The translations under genes and the position numbers were made by a program. A stretch of DNA of 64,000 bases from Candidatus Melainabacteria bacterium RIFCSPHIGHO2_02_FULL_34_12. GTDB lineage: Bacteria > Cyanobacteriota > Vampirovibrionia > 2-02-FULL-35-15. Position 1 is the first letter of the stretch. Each line of letters starts with the position of its first letter. Location: assembly GCA_001784555.1 (NCBI GenBank), contig MFRM01000007.1, positions 1 through 64,000 on the forward strand, given 5' to 3'. Positions 51,175 to 60,519 of the stretch are shown piece after piece. The notes beneath the pieces were generated by a model. The model had not been told where the DNA came from. It saw only the letters and a program-made list of their open reading frames with translations, and ran no database searches.

Positions 51175-52269
51175 TTATTTGTTAATTAGGTAATTAGAAA
51201 TACATTGTTTAACTTTTCTATCATCATATTTTGATAACGCCCAAAGCACATGTTCACGAATTACTGGATCTGCTTCATTCTCAGCCAGCCATATTAACTC
51301 TGGCAATGCTTCTTCTGACAATCTGTTTCCTGCAACAATAGCTGCATTTCTTAAAAAGCCAGAACGTTTTGGCCGTGTAAGTGCTGTATGACAAAACCTT
51401 GCATGAAATTCATCTTCAGTTCTAATTTTTAAGACATCCGCCAATTTAATCCAGTGACCAAAGCCTGATTCGGGCTTAAATTCTTGCCAAGACGTTTCTT
51501 TTATTTTTTTATTATATGGACAAACCAGCTGACATAAATCACAACCAAACATCCAGGAGCCAAATTTTTTGCGCAAATCAATTGGAATATTTCCCCGATT
51601 TTCTATTGTTTGGTAAGAAATACATAAACGCGCGTCAAGTAGGGGCGTTGCAGGCAACGCCCCTACACCTAACGCATCCGTAGGGCACACATCTATACAC
51701 CGAGTACATTTTCCACATGTACCGTTTATATCATGATCAGGTTCAATTTCAAGATTTGAAATTATTTCACAAACAAAAAAATAAGATCCGAATGGTTTAT
51801 TAATAATTAATGTATTTTTTCCAAAAAATCCCAGCCCTGAATTCCTGGCAAATGACTTTTCCAAGAGCGGAACAGAGTCTGAAAATCCTTTTGAAATAAA
51901 ACGATCACCAACTTCTTCTTTTATTTTTTCCTGAAACAATTTTATCTTTTTTCTAAGTACTTTATGGTAATCAATTCCGACTGCATAAGCAGCTATTCTT
52001 CCATAATTAGTCCCCGGGTCAGAAGGTGCTTCAGTATAGTAATTAACAAGTAAACTTATGACTGATTTTGCTTCAGAAAGAATTTGCTTTGGCTTTGCAT
52101 TTATCGGATCTTCTCTTAATAAATAACTCATATCCGCAGCAAAACCTTTTTCTCTCCACTTAAGAAAATGTTCATTTGATGAACTAATGTCATCTGCAAG
52201 CGTAATACCAACTGCATCAAAACCCAGATCAAATGCAATATCTGTAATTAACCTTTTAATATCAGACAT
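51175..52269 (-). CDS. queG: epoxyqueuosine reductase
   Basis: Last step of queuosine tRNA modification: reduces epoxyqueuosine with cobalamin. 364 residues; N-terminal B12-binding region with DAVGITLADD, ferredoxin motifs CGKCTRCIDVCP and CDLCQLVCPYN for two 4Fe-4S clusters, and a C-terminal HEAT-like repeat (LPELIWLAENEADPVIREHV). A palindrome at 51639-51666 is in phase and gives about ten extra residues, DALGVGALPATPLLDA, between the first cluster motif and RLCISYQTIE. Divergent from rimO; TATCAT lies six bases before the ATG. Confidence 0.95.
   Translation of the reverse strand: MSDIKRLITDIAFDLGFDAVGITLADDISSSNEHFLKWREKGFAADMSYLLREDPINAKPKQILSEAKSVISLLVNYYTEAPSDPGTNYGRIAAYAVGIDYHKVLRKKIKLFQEKIKEEVGDRFISKGFSDSVPLLEKSFARNSGLGFFGKNTLIINKPFGSYFFVCEIISNLEIEPDHDINGTCGKCTRCIDVCPTDALGVGALPATPLLDARLCISYQTIENRGNIPIDLRKKFGSWMFGCDLCQLVCPYNKKIKETSWQEFKPESGFGHWIKLADVLKIRTEDEFHARFCHTALTRPKRSGFLRNAAIVAGNRLSEEALPELIWLAENEADPVIREHVLWALSKYDDRKVKQCISNYLINK
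51639..51666. repeat. 28-bp perfect palindrome within queG
   Basis: Arms GTAGGGGCGTTGC around AG. Inside the coding region of queG, in frame, covering residues 202-211. Confidence 0.92.
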
Positions 52270-52286
52270 GTAATAATGATACCTTT

Positions 52287-52314
52287 GTAGGGGCGTACCA
52301 TGGTACGCCCCTAC
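52287..52314. repeat. 28-bp perfect palindrome between divergent queG and rimO
   Basis: Fourteen-base arms GTAGGGGCGTACCA. On the plus side CTAC is followed after four bases by TATAAT (52319-52324), on the minus side after five bases by TATCAT. It may thus separate or space two divergent promoters. Confidence 0.92.
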
Positions 52315-52322
52315 TTGTTATA

Positions 52323-53792
52323 ATGAAATATCCAATGCAAAACAAGCATAAAAAACTTCCTGTGATCGGCATATCTACCCTAGGCTGCCCTAAAAACCTT
52401 GTAGATACTGAAAACATTGTAGGCATACTGCACGCAGCAGGATACCCTATTACAACAGATCAAACCAAAGCTGATTTATCCTTGGTAAACACCTGTACCT
52501 TTATAGAAGGAAGTACAAATGAAAGCAAGGAAGTATTAAAAGATCTTTCTAGCCAGGGGAAAAAACTTATCATTACCGGCTGTATGGCACAAAGATTTAA
52601 AGGTGATTTGTTTTCTGAATACTCAAACGCACAGGCAGTAGTAGGAACAGGAAATATATCCGATATTTTAGAGGTAGTAAAAAAAGTTACTGCAAATTTA
52701 AACAAGGGTAAAGATTCAAGGATTATAAAAGTTGATGAAATCCCAATGGCTGTTGCAAATGCATCTACACCACGTTTAAATACACAAATAGGTCCAAGTG
52801 TTTACATAAAAATTGCAGAAGGCTGTGATCATAGGTGTGCTTTTTGTATCATTCCTTATTTAAGAGGAGATATGAAATCACGAACAATTGAAGACATAGT
52901 AAAAGAAGCTAAAATCCAGGTTACAAATGGTGCTAAAGAATTAGTTCTAGTTTCACAGGATAGCACTGCTTATGGAACAGATATATATAAAAGAAGAGCA
53001 CTGGCAGATTTACTTAGAGCACTAGCTGATGAATCAGGAGCACAGTGGATTAGGCTTATGTACGCTTATCCTACTGAAATGGACGAAGAAATGCTGGATG
53101 TAATTGCCTCTAAGAAAAATATAGTTAAATATATCGATATTCCACTACAACATGCCAGCAGTAAAGTGCTTAAATCCATGAGACGGCCTTCTACAGTAAG
53201 AGACACTGTTAATTTAATAAGAAAAAAACTTCCAAATGGAGCAATCAGAACCACTCTTATCGTAGGATTTCCAGGTGAAACTGAAGAAGATTTTAATGAG
53301 CTATATAATTTCGTAAAAGAAACTCGTTTTGACAGAGTAGGAGTTTTTACATACTCAAAAGAAAAAGGCACGCCTGCAAACGATTTCAAGAATCAGGTAA
53401 CTGAAGATATAAAAGAAGAGCGTAGAGAAAAAATAATGCTGCTGCAGCAAAAAATATCTTTAGAGAAAAATAAAGAATTTATTGGTAAAGAGATGGAAAT
53501 GCTAGTAGAATATCTCGAACATCATGGTAAGGGCGAGGCAACCTCGCCCCAACAGGAGACGCCCCGCAGGGCGTCTCCCCAACGAATCGTGGGACGCTCA
53601 TTCCGCGATGCACCAGAAATTGATGGTCAATTATATATAGATCTAGATGTCATTCCCACGAAAGTGGGAATCCAGAAAACCGATTTATCTGGATTCCCGG
53701 TCAAGCCGGGAATGACAATACAACCAGGAGAATTTATTAAAGTAAAAGTTATTGACTGTGATGAGTATGATCTTTTCTGTACGACTGCTTAA
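52323..53792 (+). CDS. rimO: ribosomal protein S12 methylthiotransferase
   Basis: Radical SAM enzyme that methylthiolates Asp88 of S12. 489 residues against about 440. N-terminal UPF0004 domain with STLGCPKNLVDTENIVG, radical SAM CDHRCAFCIIPYLRG, YIDIPLQHAS, and a C-terminal TRAM domain (GRSFRDAPEIDGQLYID, then EFIKVKVIDCDEYDLF). Two palindromes (53527-53550, 53555-53578) and one longer inverted repeat (53648-53717) add residues in the TRAM linker and in a TRAM loop, all in phase. The ATG at 52335 is an alternative start. Confidence 0.95.
   Translation: MKYPMQNKHKKLPVIGISTLGCPKNLVDTENIVGILHAAGYPITTDQTKADLSLVNTCTFIEGSTNESKEVLKDLSSQGKKLIITGCMAQRFKGDLFSEYSNAQAVVGTGNISDILEVVKKVTANLNKGKDSRIIKVDEIPMAVANASTPRLNTQIGPSVYIKIAEGCDHRCAFCIIPYLRGDMKSRTIEDIVKEAKIQVTNGAKELVLVSQDSTAYGTDIYKRRALADLLRALADESGAQWIRLMYAYPTEMDEEMLDVIASKKNIVKYIDIPLQHASSKVLKSMRRPSTVRDTVNLIRKKLPNGAIRTTLIVGFPGETEEDFNELYNFVKETRFDRVGVFTYSKEKGTPANDFKNQVTEDIKEERREKIMLLQQKISLEKNKEFIGKEMEMLVEYLEHHGKGEATSPQQETPRRASPQRIVGRSFRDAPEIDGQLYIDLDVIPTKVGIQKTDLSGFPVKPGMTIQPGEFIKVKVIDCDEYDLFCTTA
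53527..53550. repeat. palindrome within rimO, GTAAGGGCGAGG family
   Basis: GGGCGAGG and CCTCGCCC arms, in frame in rimO (residues about 402-410), encoding KGEATSP, nearly the same peptide (KGEVTSP) as the uvrC copy at 54274. Confidence 0.88.
53555..53578. repeat. palindrome within rimO, GGAGACGCCC variant
   Basis: Arms GGAGACGCCC with loop CGCA, four bases after the previous palindrome, in frame (residues about 411-419). Confidence 0.85.
53648..53717. repeat. 70-bp inverted repeat of the TCATTCCC type within rimO
   Basis: Ends TGTCATTCCC and its complement; inner GTGGGAATCCAG and CTGGATTCCCGG pair. In frame in the TRAM domain (residues about 442-465), giving VIPTKVGIQKTDLSGFPVK. Confidence 0.9.
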
Positions 53793-53832
53793 CTGTAAAA
53801 TCCAGATCCAACTTTGCAGAAATTATCAAAAT

Positions 53833-53958
53833 TGTCATTGCGAGCGAAGCAAAGCAATCTTACACCTGCAATTACGTTTCATGAAGTTTCATTATTAATG
53901 TTATTTGCATTGTGAGATTGCTTCGTCGTCCGCCTCAGGCGGACTCCTCGCAATGACA
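53833..53958. repeat. 126-bp inverted repeat of the TCATTGCGAG type
   Basis: Outer arms TGTCATTGCGAG and its complement; the right half reads AGATTGCTTCGTCG, then a nested GTCCGCC/GGCGGAC hairpin, then CTCCTCGCAATGACA. Matches the element at 3326-3408. Fills most of the rimO-uvrC gap (convergent genes) and may fold as a terminator for both. Confidence 0.9.
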
Positions 53959-53997
53959 AAACAGAAGTGATGAGTATGATCTTTTCTGTGCACTCGT

Positions 53998-55887
53998 TTA
54001 AATTTGCCTAATCTTCTCCCAAATTGCTTTTGAAATACATGGACTATGGTTAAAAACAGTTGTAAATATTTTTAAGTCTGACTCCTGAATATTTTTAATA
54101 GATCCAAAATAATTCATCAGCTTTTTAATCTTTGCTTTTGTTAAACCGGGGATTTTCTCCAATTTGGATTCAAACGTATCTTTTGCTCTGGTGTCTCTCT
54201 GAAAGGTTATAGCAAATCTATGAGCTTCATCTCTAATTCTTTGAAGTGCAAATAATGCTTGTGATTTTCGGTCAAGAAGTAAGGGCGAGGTAACCTCGCC
54301 CTTACTTCTTTTATCTACCTTAAAGACTTCTTCACGTTTTTTGGCTAGAGATATTAAATCAATCTTTGTAAAATCAATTTGTAGATTTTCCAGTGCTTCT
54401 TTTGCAGCATTTAATTGGCCTTTGCCGCCATCGATGATTATTAAATCCGGTAGAGACGGGGTAACCCCGTCTCTACGATACCGTCTTGAAACAATCTCCC
54501 TCATCGATGCAAAATCATCAATCTTTCCGATAGGCAGAGATTTAATTTTAAATTTTCTATATTCTGATTTTTCAGGTTTTCCATCTATAAAAGTCACCAT
54601 ACTTGCCACAGTACCAGTGCCACCTAGATGTGAAATATCAAAACATTCAATGCGATGCGGATAATTTTTTAAATTTAATTCCTGCTTTAATTCCACCAGA
54701 GACGTTGCATGCAACGTCTCTTCCATTGAATGGTTTGACAATAAAACCCTCTGTAGGGATAATTTTGCGTTTCGCTCTGCCATCTTTACAAGTTCTAATT
54801 TTTTACCCTTTTTAGGATATATTACAGTTGCATTTTTATTTAATCTCCCGCTAAGCCATTCTTCTACATATTTTTTTTCCTTTAAATCAAACTGGACAAC
54901 TATTTCATTAGGCAAATTATCATCATCTATCCTCGTGTAATATTGCTTTACCCCATCATTAAATGCATCAGCAGGCTCTGTACCTTTAGGAAGCTCAATT
55001 GTAAAAGACTCGACAGCAATTACTTTTCCTTCTCTTACCAGCAAAAGCTCAAGCACCATAAACTTTTCATCCCAGTAACATCCAAAGATATCCTGGTTTA
55101 ATTTATAGTCATCGCTTACTATGACTTGTTTTTCCAATACTTTCTCAATTTTTTTAATTGTATCTCTTAACCTTGCTGCTTTTTCATACTCCAGATTTTT
55201 ACTGGCTTCTTTCATTTGACTTTTTAAATCTTTTAAAACTACATCGTATTTGCCGAGCAAAAAATCTTCAACTTGCCTCACGATTTTGTAATAATTTTCA
55301 TCGATAATTAAGCTTTGGCATGGACCAGAACAAAGTCCAAGATGATAATTCATGCATGGTCTGTCTTTAAAAAGTGGTTTTCTGCGAAGCCTAAGCTGGA
55401 ATCCTTCTTTGAGAATTTTATATGTTTCCCACATTGCACTAGAATCGCTGTACGGACCAAAAAATTTATTTTTTGTCTTTGGGAATTTTCTTTTAAATCC
55501 TATGACATCTCTTATGGGTACAACTCTTGGATATTTTTCATCATAAGTAATCATCAGCCATGGAAATTTTTTGTCGTCTTTTAGAGTTACATTATATTTA
55601 GGCTGATATTTGTTTACTAAATTTGCCTCAAGTATTAATGCTTCTTTTTCAGATCTGGTCACTACAGTCTTAATTTCAATGATTTTAGGCACTAGAAAGG
55701 AGAGCTTTGGTCTATCTTTCCATGAAGTAACATTAAAATATGACCTAATGCGATTCTTTAAGTTCAAAGCCTTTCCAATGTATATAACACTTCCTTTCTT
55801 ATCAAACATCATGTAAACACCAGACAATGAAGGAATATTCTTTAATTGCTTTTTTAAGTCTGTGTCAACTTCTTGTGTATATTTCAT
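53998..55887 (-). CDS. uvrC: excinuclease ABC subunit C
   Basis: Nucleotide excision repair nuclease making both cuts with UvrB. 629 residues; GIY-YIG domain (LSGVYMMFDKKGSVIYIGKA), Cys cluster CMNYHLGLCSGPC, UvrB-binding UVR motif (LKDLKSQMKEASKNLEYEKA), RNase H-like domain (RIECFDISHLGGTGTVASMV, LIIIDGGKGQLNAA, RIRDEAHRFAI) and C-terminal HhH (IPGLTKAKIKKLMNYFGS). Three palindromes lie within the gene in phase, each in a poorly conserved loop. TATAAT ends nine bases before the ATG. Divergent from ahcY. Confidence 0.96.
   Translation of the reverse strand: MKYTQEVDTDLKKQLKNIPSLSGVYMMFDKKGSVIYIGKALNLKNRIRSYFNVTSWKDRPKLSFLVPKIIEIKTVVTRSEKEALILEANLVNKYQPKYNVTLKDDKKFPWLMITYDEKYPRVVPIRDVIGFKRKFPKTKNKFFGPYSDSSAMWETYKILKEGFQLRLRRKPLFKDRPCMNYHLGLCSGPCQSLIIDENYYKIVRQVEDFLLGKYDVVLKDLKSQMKEASKNLEYEKAARLRDTIKKIEKVLEKQVIVSDDYKLNQDIFGCYWDEKFMVLELLLVREGKVIAVESFTIELPKGTEPADAFNDGVKQYYTRIDDDNLPNEIVVQFDLKEKKYVEEWLSGRLNKNATVIYPKKGKKLELVKMAERNAKLSLQRVLLSNHSMEETLHATSLVELKQELNLKNYPHRIECFDISHLGGTGTVASMVTFIDGKPEKSEYRKFKIKSLPIGKIDDFASMREIVSRRYRRDGVTPSLPDLIIIDGGKGQLNAAKEALENLQIDFTKIDLISLAKKREEVFKVDKRSKGEVTSPLLLDRKSQALFALQRIRDEAHRFAITFQRDTRAKDTFESKLEKIPGLTKAKIKKLMNYFGSIKNIQESDLKIFTTVFNHSPCISKAIWEKIRQI
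54274..54310. repeat. 37-bp perfect palindrome within uvrC
   Basis: Eighteen-base arms beginning AAGAAGTAAGGGCGAGGT around one base. In frame, residues about 526-538, giving KRSKGEVTSPLL between VFKVD and RKSQALFALQRI. Confidence 0.93.
54450..54476. repeat. 27-bp perfect palindrome within uvrC
   Basis: Arms GTAGAGACGGGGT around one base. In frame, residues about 471-480 (YRRDGVTPSLPD), in the loop before LIIIDGGKGQ. Confidence 0.92.
54698..54721. repeat. 24-bp perfect palindrome within uvrC
   Basis: Arms AGAGACGTTGCA. In frame, residues about 389-397 (EETLHATSL), in the linker before the RNase H-like domain. Confidence 0.9.
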
Positions 55888-55930
55888 AACAACTCAATTA
55901 TATTGGAATTTGTTAAAATGATTTGGATAA

Positions 55931-57223
<1,293 letters not shown>

Positions 57224-57311
57224 AGAACGTATCGGCGTTGGGGAGTAACGGCGTATCGGCGAAAGAACAAGAGAACACATAACAACGAAAGGGCATACAG
57301 GCAAAATATAA

Positions 57312-58130
57312 ATGCATTTTTTAGGGAGATTCTTTCATCCAAGAAAAAAAATTGAATTCTTTGGTTTATATGACCAGGATGATAACCTGGTTTATCCTAT
57401 AGAATCAATTTTTTACCCAAATAAAACTGGTAATCCCTATAATTTTAACCATCTGCACCCGGTTTTATGTGTCGAGCCCACAAAAATTATTGGAATTGGT
57501 AAAAATTATAAAAGTCATGTAAAAGAATTTAATGCGGAGATACCTTCAGAACCCGTTATTTTTTTAAAAGCATCTAACACCATAATTGGTCCTGAAGAAA
57601 AAATTATTTTGCCAAACGATGTCGGGCAAATAGACTATGAAGGTGAAATAGCTGTTGTTATAAAAAAAGAGGTGGAGAAAATAAGTGAAGAAAAAGCTCT
57701 AGATTATGTTCTGGGATATACATGTGCAAATGACATTACTGCTAGAGATCTGCAAAAAAAAGATGGTCAATGGACCAGATCGAAAAGCTTCAGAACTTTT
57801 TGCCCTGTCGGTCCGTGGATTCTTCCAGCAGATATTTATCCTAAATACCAAAACCTTACTTTAAAAACATATGTTAACGATAAACCTGTTCAAAGCACTA
57901 AAGCCAGCTCTATGATCTTCAGCATTCCGTATATTGTTAGTTTTGTCTCAAGAATCATGACTTTATATCCCGGTGATATTATTCTAACTGGCACACCCAG
58001 TGGTGTAGGTCCATTAAAAAGTAATTATAAAATTGCTGTTGAAATTGAAGAAATAGGTACACTTATTAACAGGACCGGAAGTGAAACAAAAGGTATAAAA
58101 ACACAAACCTTCGCCACTAAAGATGCTTAG
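57312..58130 (+). CDS. fumarylacetoacetate hydrolase family protein
   Basis: 272 residues; IIGIGKNYKSHVKEFN, the metal-binding Glu in DYEGEIAVVI, DITARDLQKKDGQWTRSKSFRTFCPVGPW and LTGTPSGVG are the FAH-domain motifs. Members hydrolyse C-C bonds of 3-oxo acids or decarboxylate oxaloacetate; the substrate here is unknown. The gene follows ahcY by 88 bases that contain two copies of CGTATCGGCG. Confidence 0.9.
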   Translation: MHFLGRFFHPRKKIEFFGLYDQDDNLVYPIESIFYPNKTGNPYNFNHLHPVLCVEPTKIIGIGKNYKSHVKEFNAEIPSEPVIFLKASNTIIGPEEKIILPNDVGQIDYEGEIAVVIKKEVEKISEEKALDYVLGYTCANDITARDLQKKDGQWTRSKSFRTFCPVGPWILPADIYPKYQNLTLKTYVNDKPVQSTKASSMIFSIPYIVSFVSRIMTLYPGDIILTGTPSGVGPLKSNYKIAVEIEEIGTLINRTGSETKGIKTQTFATKDA

Positions 58131-58159
58131 CTCCGTCTAATGTTTATAAGGAAATAAAA

Positions 58160-59209
58160 ATGACAGAATTTTGGGATAGAAGAGCAAAACAATTTTTAGT
58201 AATTTCAGGTATTTTACTTTTACTTTTTGCTTTTTTACAGTTTGCTAAGTATTTCTCTGACATATTGATTATTCTTGGAATTTCTATTTTAATCGCATAT
58301 CTTTTAATTGGTCCTGTTGATCTCTTAACAAAAATTGTAAAGATAAGAGCCTTCTCAGTAATGCTCGTATATTTATTTTTAATTAGTTTGATAGTGTCTT
58401 TATTTATATTCCTCGTCCCCAAAGTAATAAAAGAATTTGGAGAATTCACTACTCAAATACCAGAAATTATTTGTTCTTTAAACAACATTCTCCAGAAGGT
58501 TGAAATCCGGCTGAATCGTACCGGCATACCTGTAAGTCTGCCTCCGGTTACAGAAGGAATATCAAGCAAGTTAAGTAACCTAAGCACAGATTCACTTACA
58601 AACATACTCGGTGCAGCACTTAATACATTTCATATTATTTTTTATGTACTAATTACCACGGTGATTTCATATTACTTTCTTCTGGACGGTCATAAAATTG
58701 TTAATGAGTTCACAAAACACATACCCTCAAAATATCAACATCATATTCATAAAATAGTCATTGAACTTGATAAATGTCTCAGGGGATTTTATGGAGGAAT
58801 GGTAAAGCTGGCAGCAATAAATGCCACCGTAATGTTTATGACATATCTCATTATGAAATTGCCTTATGCACTGCTTCTTGCACTTTGGCATTTTTTGTCA
58901 TGCATAATACCCGTAGTTGGCGGATGGATTGGACTTATTCCAGCAATATTAGTAGTAGGATTTGTTGATCCTTTTAAAATCTGGATACCTCTTGTAGTAT
59001 ATGAAGGATTTACCAGATTAATCAAAGATAATTTCATTACACCTCGCATAATGAGCGATGCTATAGGAATAAATCCAGTCCTTGTTTTAATAGCAATTCT
59101 GGTAGGACTTAAAGCAGCAGGTTTAGTTGGTGTCCTTTTTGCACTTCCAATATTTGGCGTTATAAATGTAATATTTAAATACTCTCTTGAACAGCTAAGT
59201 AAGAAGTAA
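58160..59209 (+). CDS. AI-2E family transporter (PerM/YdiK-like)
   Basis: 349 residues, seven to eight membrane helices. Family marks are the long periplasmic-facing amphipathic region (EIICSLNNILQKVEIRLN) and, near the end, IPVVGGWIGLIPAI and LVVYEGFTRLIKDNFITPRIM, the conserved P-x-x-G-G and D-N-x-x-x-P motifs. Probable exporter or ion carrier of unclear substrate. Start has AAGGA upstream. The stop lies within a 7-bp tandem repeat. Confidence 0.9.
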   Translation: MTEFWDRRAKQFLVISGILLLLFAFLQFAKYFSDILIILGISILIAYLLIGPVDLLTKIVKIRAFSVMLVYLFLISLIVSLFIFLVPKVIKEFGEFTTQIPEIICSLNNILQKVEIRLNRTGIPVSLPPVTEGISSKLSNLSTDSLTNILGAALNTFHIIFYVLITTVISYYFLLDGHKIVNEFTKHIPSKYQHHIHKIVIELDKCLRGFYGGMVKLAAINATVMFMTYLIMKLPYALLLALWHFLSCIIPVVGGWIGLIPAILVVGFVDPFKIWIPLVVYEGFTRLIKDNFITPRIMSDAIGINPVLVLIAILVGLKAAGLVGVLFALPIFGVINVIFKYSLEQLSKK

Positions 59210-59236
59210 GAAGTAAGAAGTAAAAAAGTAAAAAAG
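59197..59236. repeat. heptamer tandem repeat across the AI-2E transporter stop
   Basis: AAGTAAG x3 followed by AAGTAAAAAAGTAAAAAAG. The stop codon of the transporter gene (59207-59209) is in the repeat. Confidence 0.85.
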
Positions 59237-59309
59237 CTGAAAACGTATAGCATGCTGCATATAGATTCATATGCTAATCTATTTAGGTTCTTACGATCTT
59301 ATCATCCAT

Positions 59310-59381
59310 GCGCTAGTAGCTCAGGGGTAGAGCACTCGGCTTTTAACCGATTGGTCGCGCGTTCGATTCGCGCCTGGCGCA
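59310..59381 (+). tRNA. tRNA-Lys (anticodon TTT)
   Basis: Acceptor GCGCTAG with CTGGCGC (one T-G), D arm GCTC/GAGC, anticodon arm CTCGG/CCGAT around CTTTTAA (anticodon TTT; first stem pair C-T mismatched), T arm GCGCG with TTCGATT. Discriminator A; CCA not encoded. Stands alone between the AI-2E gene and an unknown gene. Confidence 0.95.
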
Positions 59382-59568
59382 TTTTTTATCACGCTTAGGA
59401 ATTTTTCTTAACTAATTATACAAATTTATATTTTTTCAGTGGTTTTCATTAAAAAATATTAGTTAACTACAGCTGATAGATTAAAAATAATTTAATATTT
59501 CACTCTAGATTAAGGATTAAAAAATTTGCTAGTCTCAAAATAGAGAAAACTATTTTAGGAGAAAAATT

Positions 59569-60510
59569 ATGGCAAATGTTAGTCCAGTAGGTGGAGATGG
59601 TAATATTCAGCAACTCACAGGAGCAGTAACAAAGCTATTTGGTCTTTTTAGAGCTATTAGTGAATTAAGTAATGCCGGAGACATTCAACTAAGCAAAAAA
59701 GTTGAAACGACTACTGATAGAGAGACTAGAGTTAGAACTACTACCACTATTATTGTAGAAGAACATGATCCTAAAAAAGCAGCAGAAGCTTTAACATCTC
59801 AAGCTACACTTGCAAGAATAGCTGAAGGAGCACAGGGATATGTAGAGTTAATTACAGCAGCTGTAAGTTTGACCAGAAGACACTCTGCAACAATTGACGG
59901 CGAAACCGGTGAACCTATTAGTGGTTTCTCAGGACCTACAAATATTTTTGATTTTTTTAAAGCAACAGCAAAAGCACAGCCAAATAACCCTTTAAATAAT
60001 TTAGCTGCTGAATTAGGTGTTACCGTAGATGATCTTTTAGGACTAGTTAAACAATTTGTAGATCAGAGAAAAGATGAAAATACAGCTGAGCTGGAAAGAA
60101 TATTTCCTCTTATACAGAACTTTGAAACAACAGGCATTATAGATGCAACCAAACAATATATTGCTTCTCAAAGCCCTCCTGTTGCTGACACAGAAACAGC
60201 ACTGAAGGAACTTGTTGAAAAGCATGGAGGTTTTGATAGATATATTGAAAGTATTGAAGCATTAAAAAAATCAAAGGAAGCTAATGCTCAAAGAGAAGAA
60301 GTTGAGACTGAACGAGACAGGATATTAGACAGAGCTTATCAGCTTCGCAATGAGCCTCAAACAAGCGATAAAAAGCCCAGCCAGGTAGTTGCTTTAGAAG
60401 CTGCTATTTTAGAAGTAGCAAATAATATTGAGGCTGAAGCAGAAAGAATCCTTGCAAAGCATGGTGGATATGAAACTTTACAAGCTTTATTAAAAAGTAG
60501 AGAAGAGTAA
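59569..60510 (+). CDS. hypothetical helical protein with C-terminal internal repeat
   Basis: 313 residues, soluble, no signal peptide. AGGAG seven bases before the ATG. Two related segments: LVEKHGGFDRYIESIEALKK near residue 220 and ILAKHGGYETLQALLKSREE at the very end; both read KHGG-aromatic, then a helix with Leu/Lys. Between them a charged coiled coil (EVETERDRILDRAYQLRNE). Residues 60-80 (TTDRETRVRTTTTIIVEEHD) form Thr-rich strands. No family recognised. Confidence 0.6.
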   Translation: MANVSPVGGDGNIQQLTGAVTKLFGLFRAISELSNAGDIQLSKKVETTTDRETRVRTTTTIIVEEHDPKKAAEALTSQATLARIAEGAQGYVELITAAVSLTRRHSATIDGETGEPISGFSGPTNIFDFFKATAKAQPNNPLNNLAAELGVTVDDLLGLVKQFVDQRKDENTAELERIFPLIQNFETTGIIDATKQYIASQSPPVADTETALKELVEKHGGFDRYIESIEALKKSKEANAQREEVETERDRILDRAYQLRNEPQTSDKKPSQVVALEAAILEVANNIEAEAERILAKHGGYETLQALLKSREE

Positions 60511-60519
60511 GTTTAGCTT

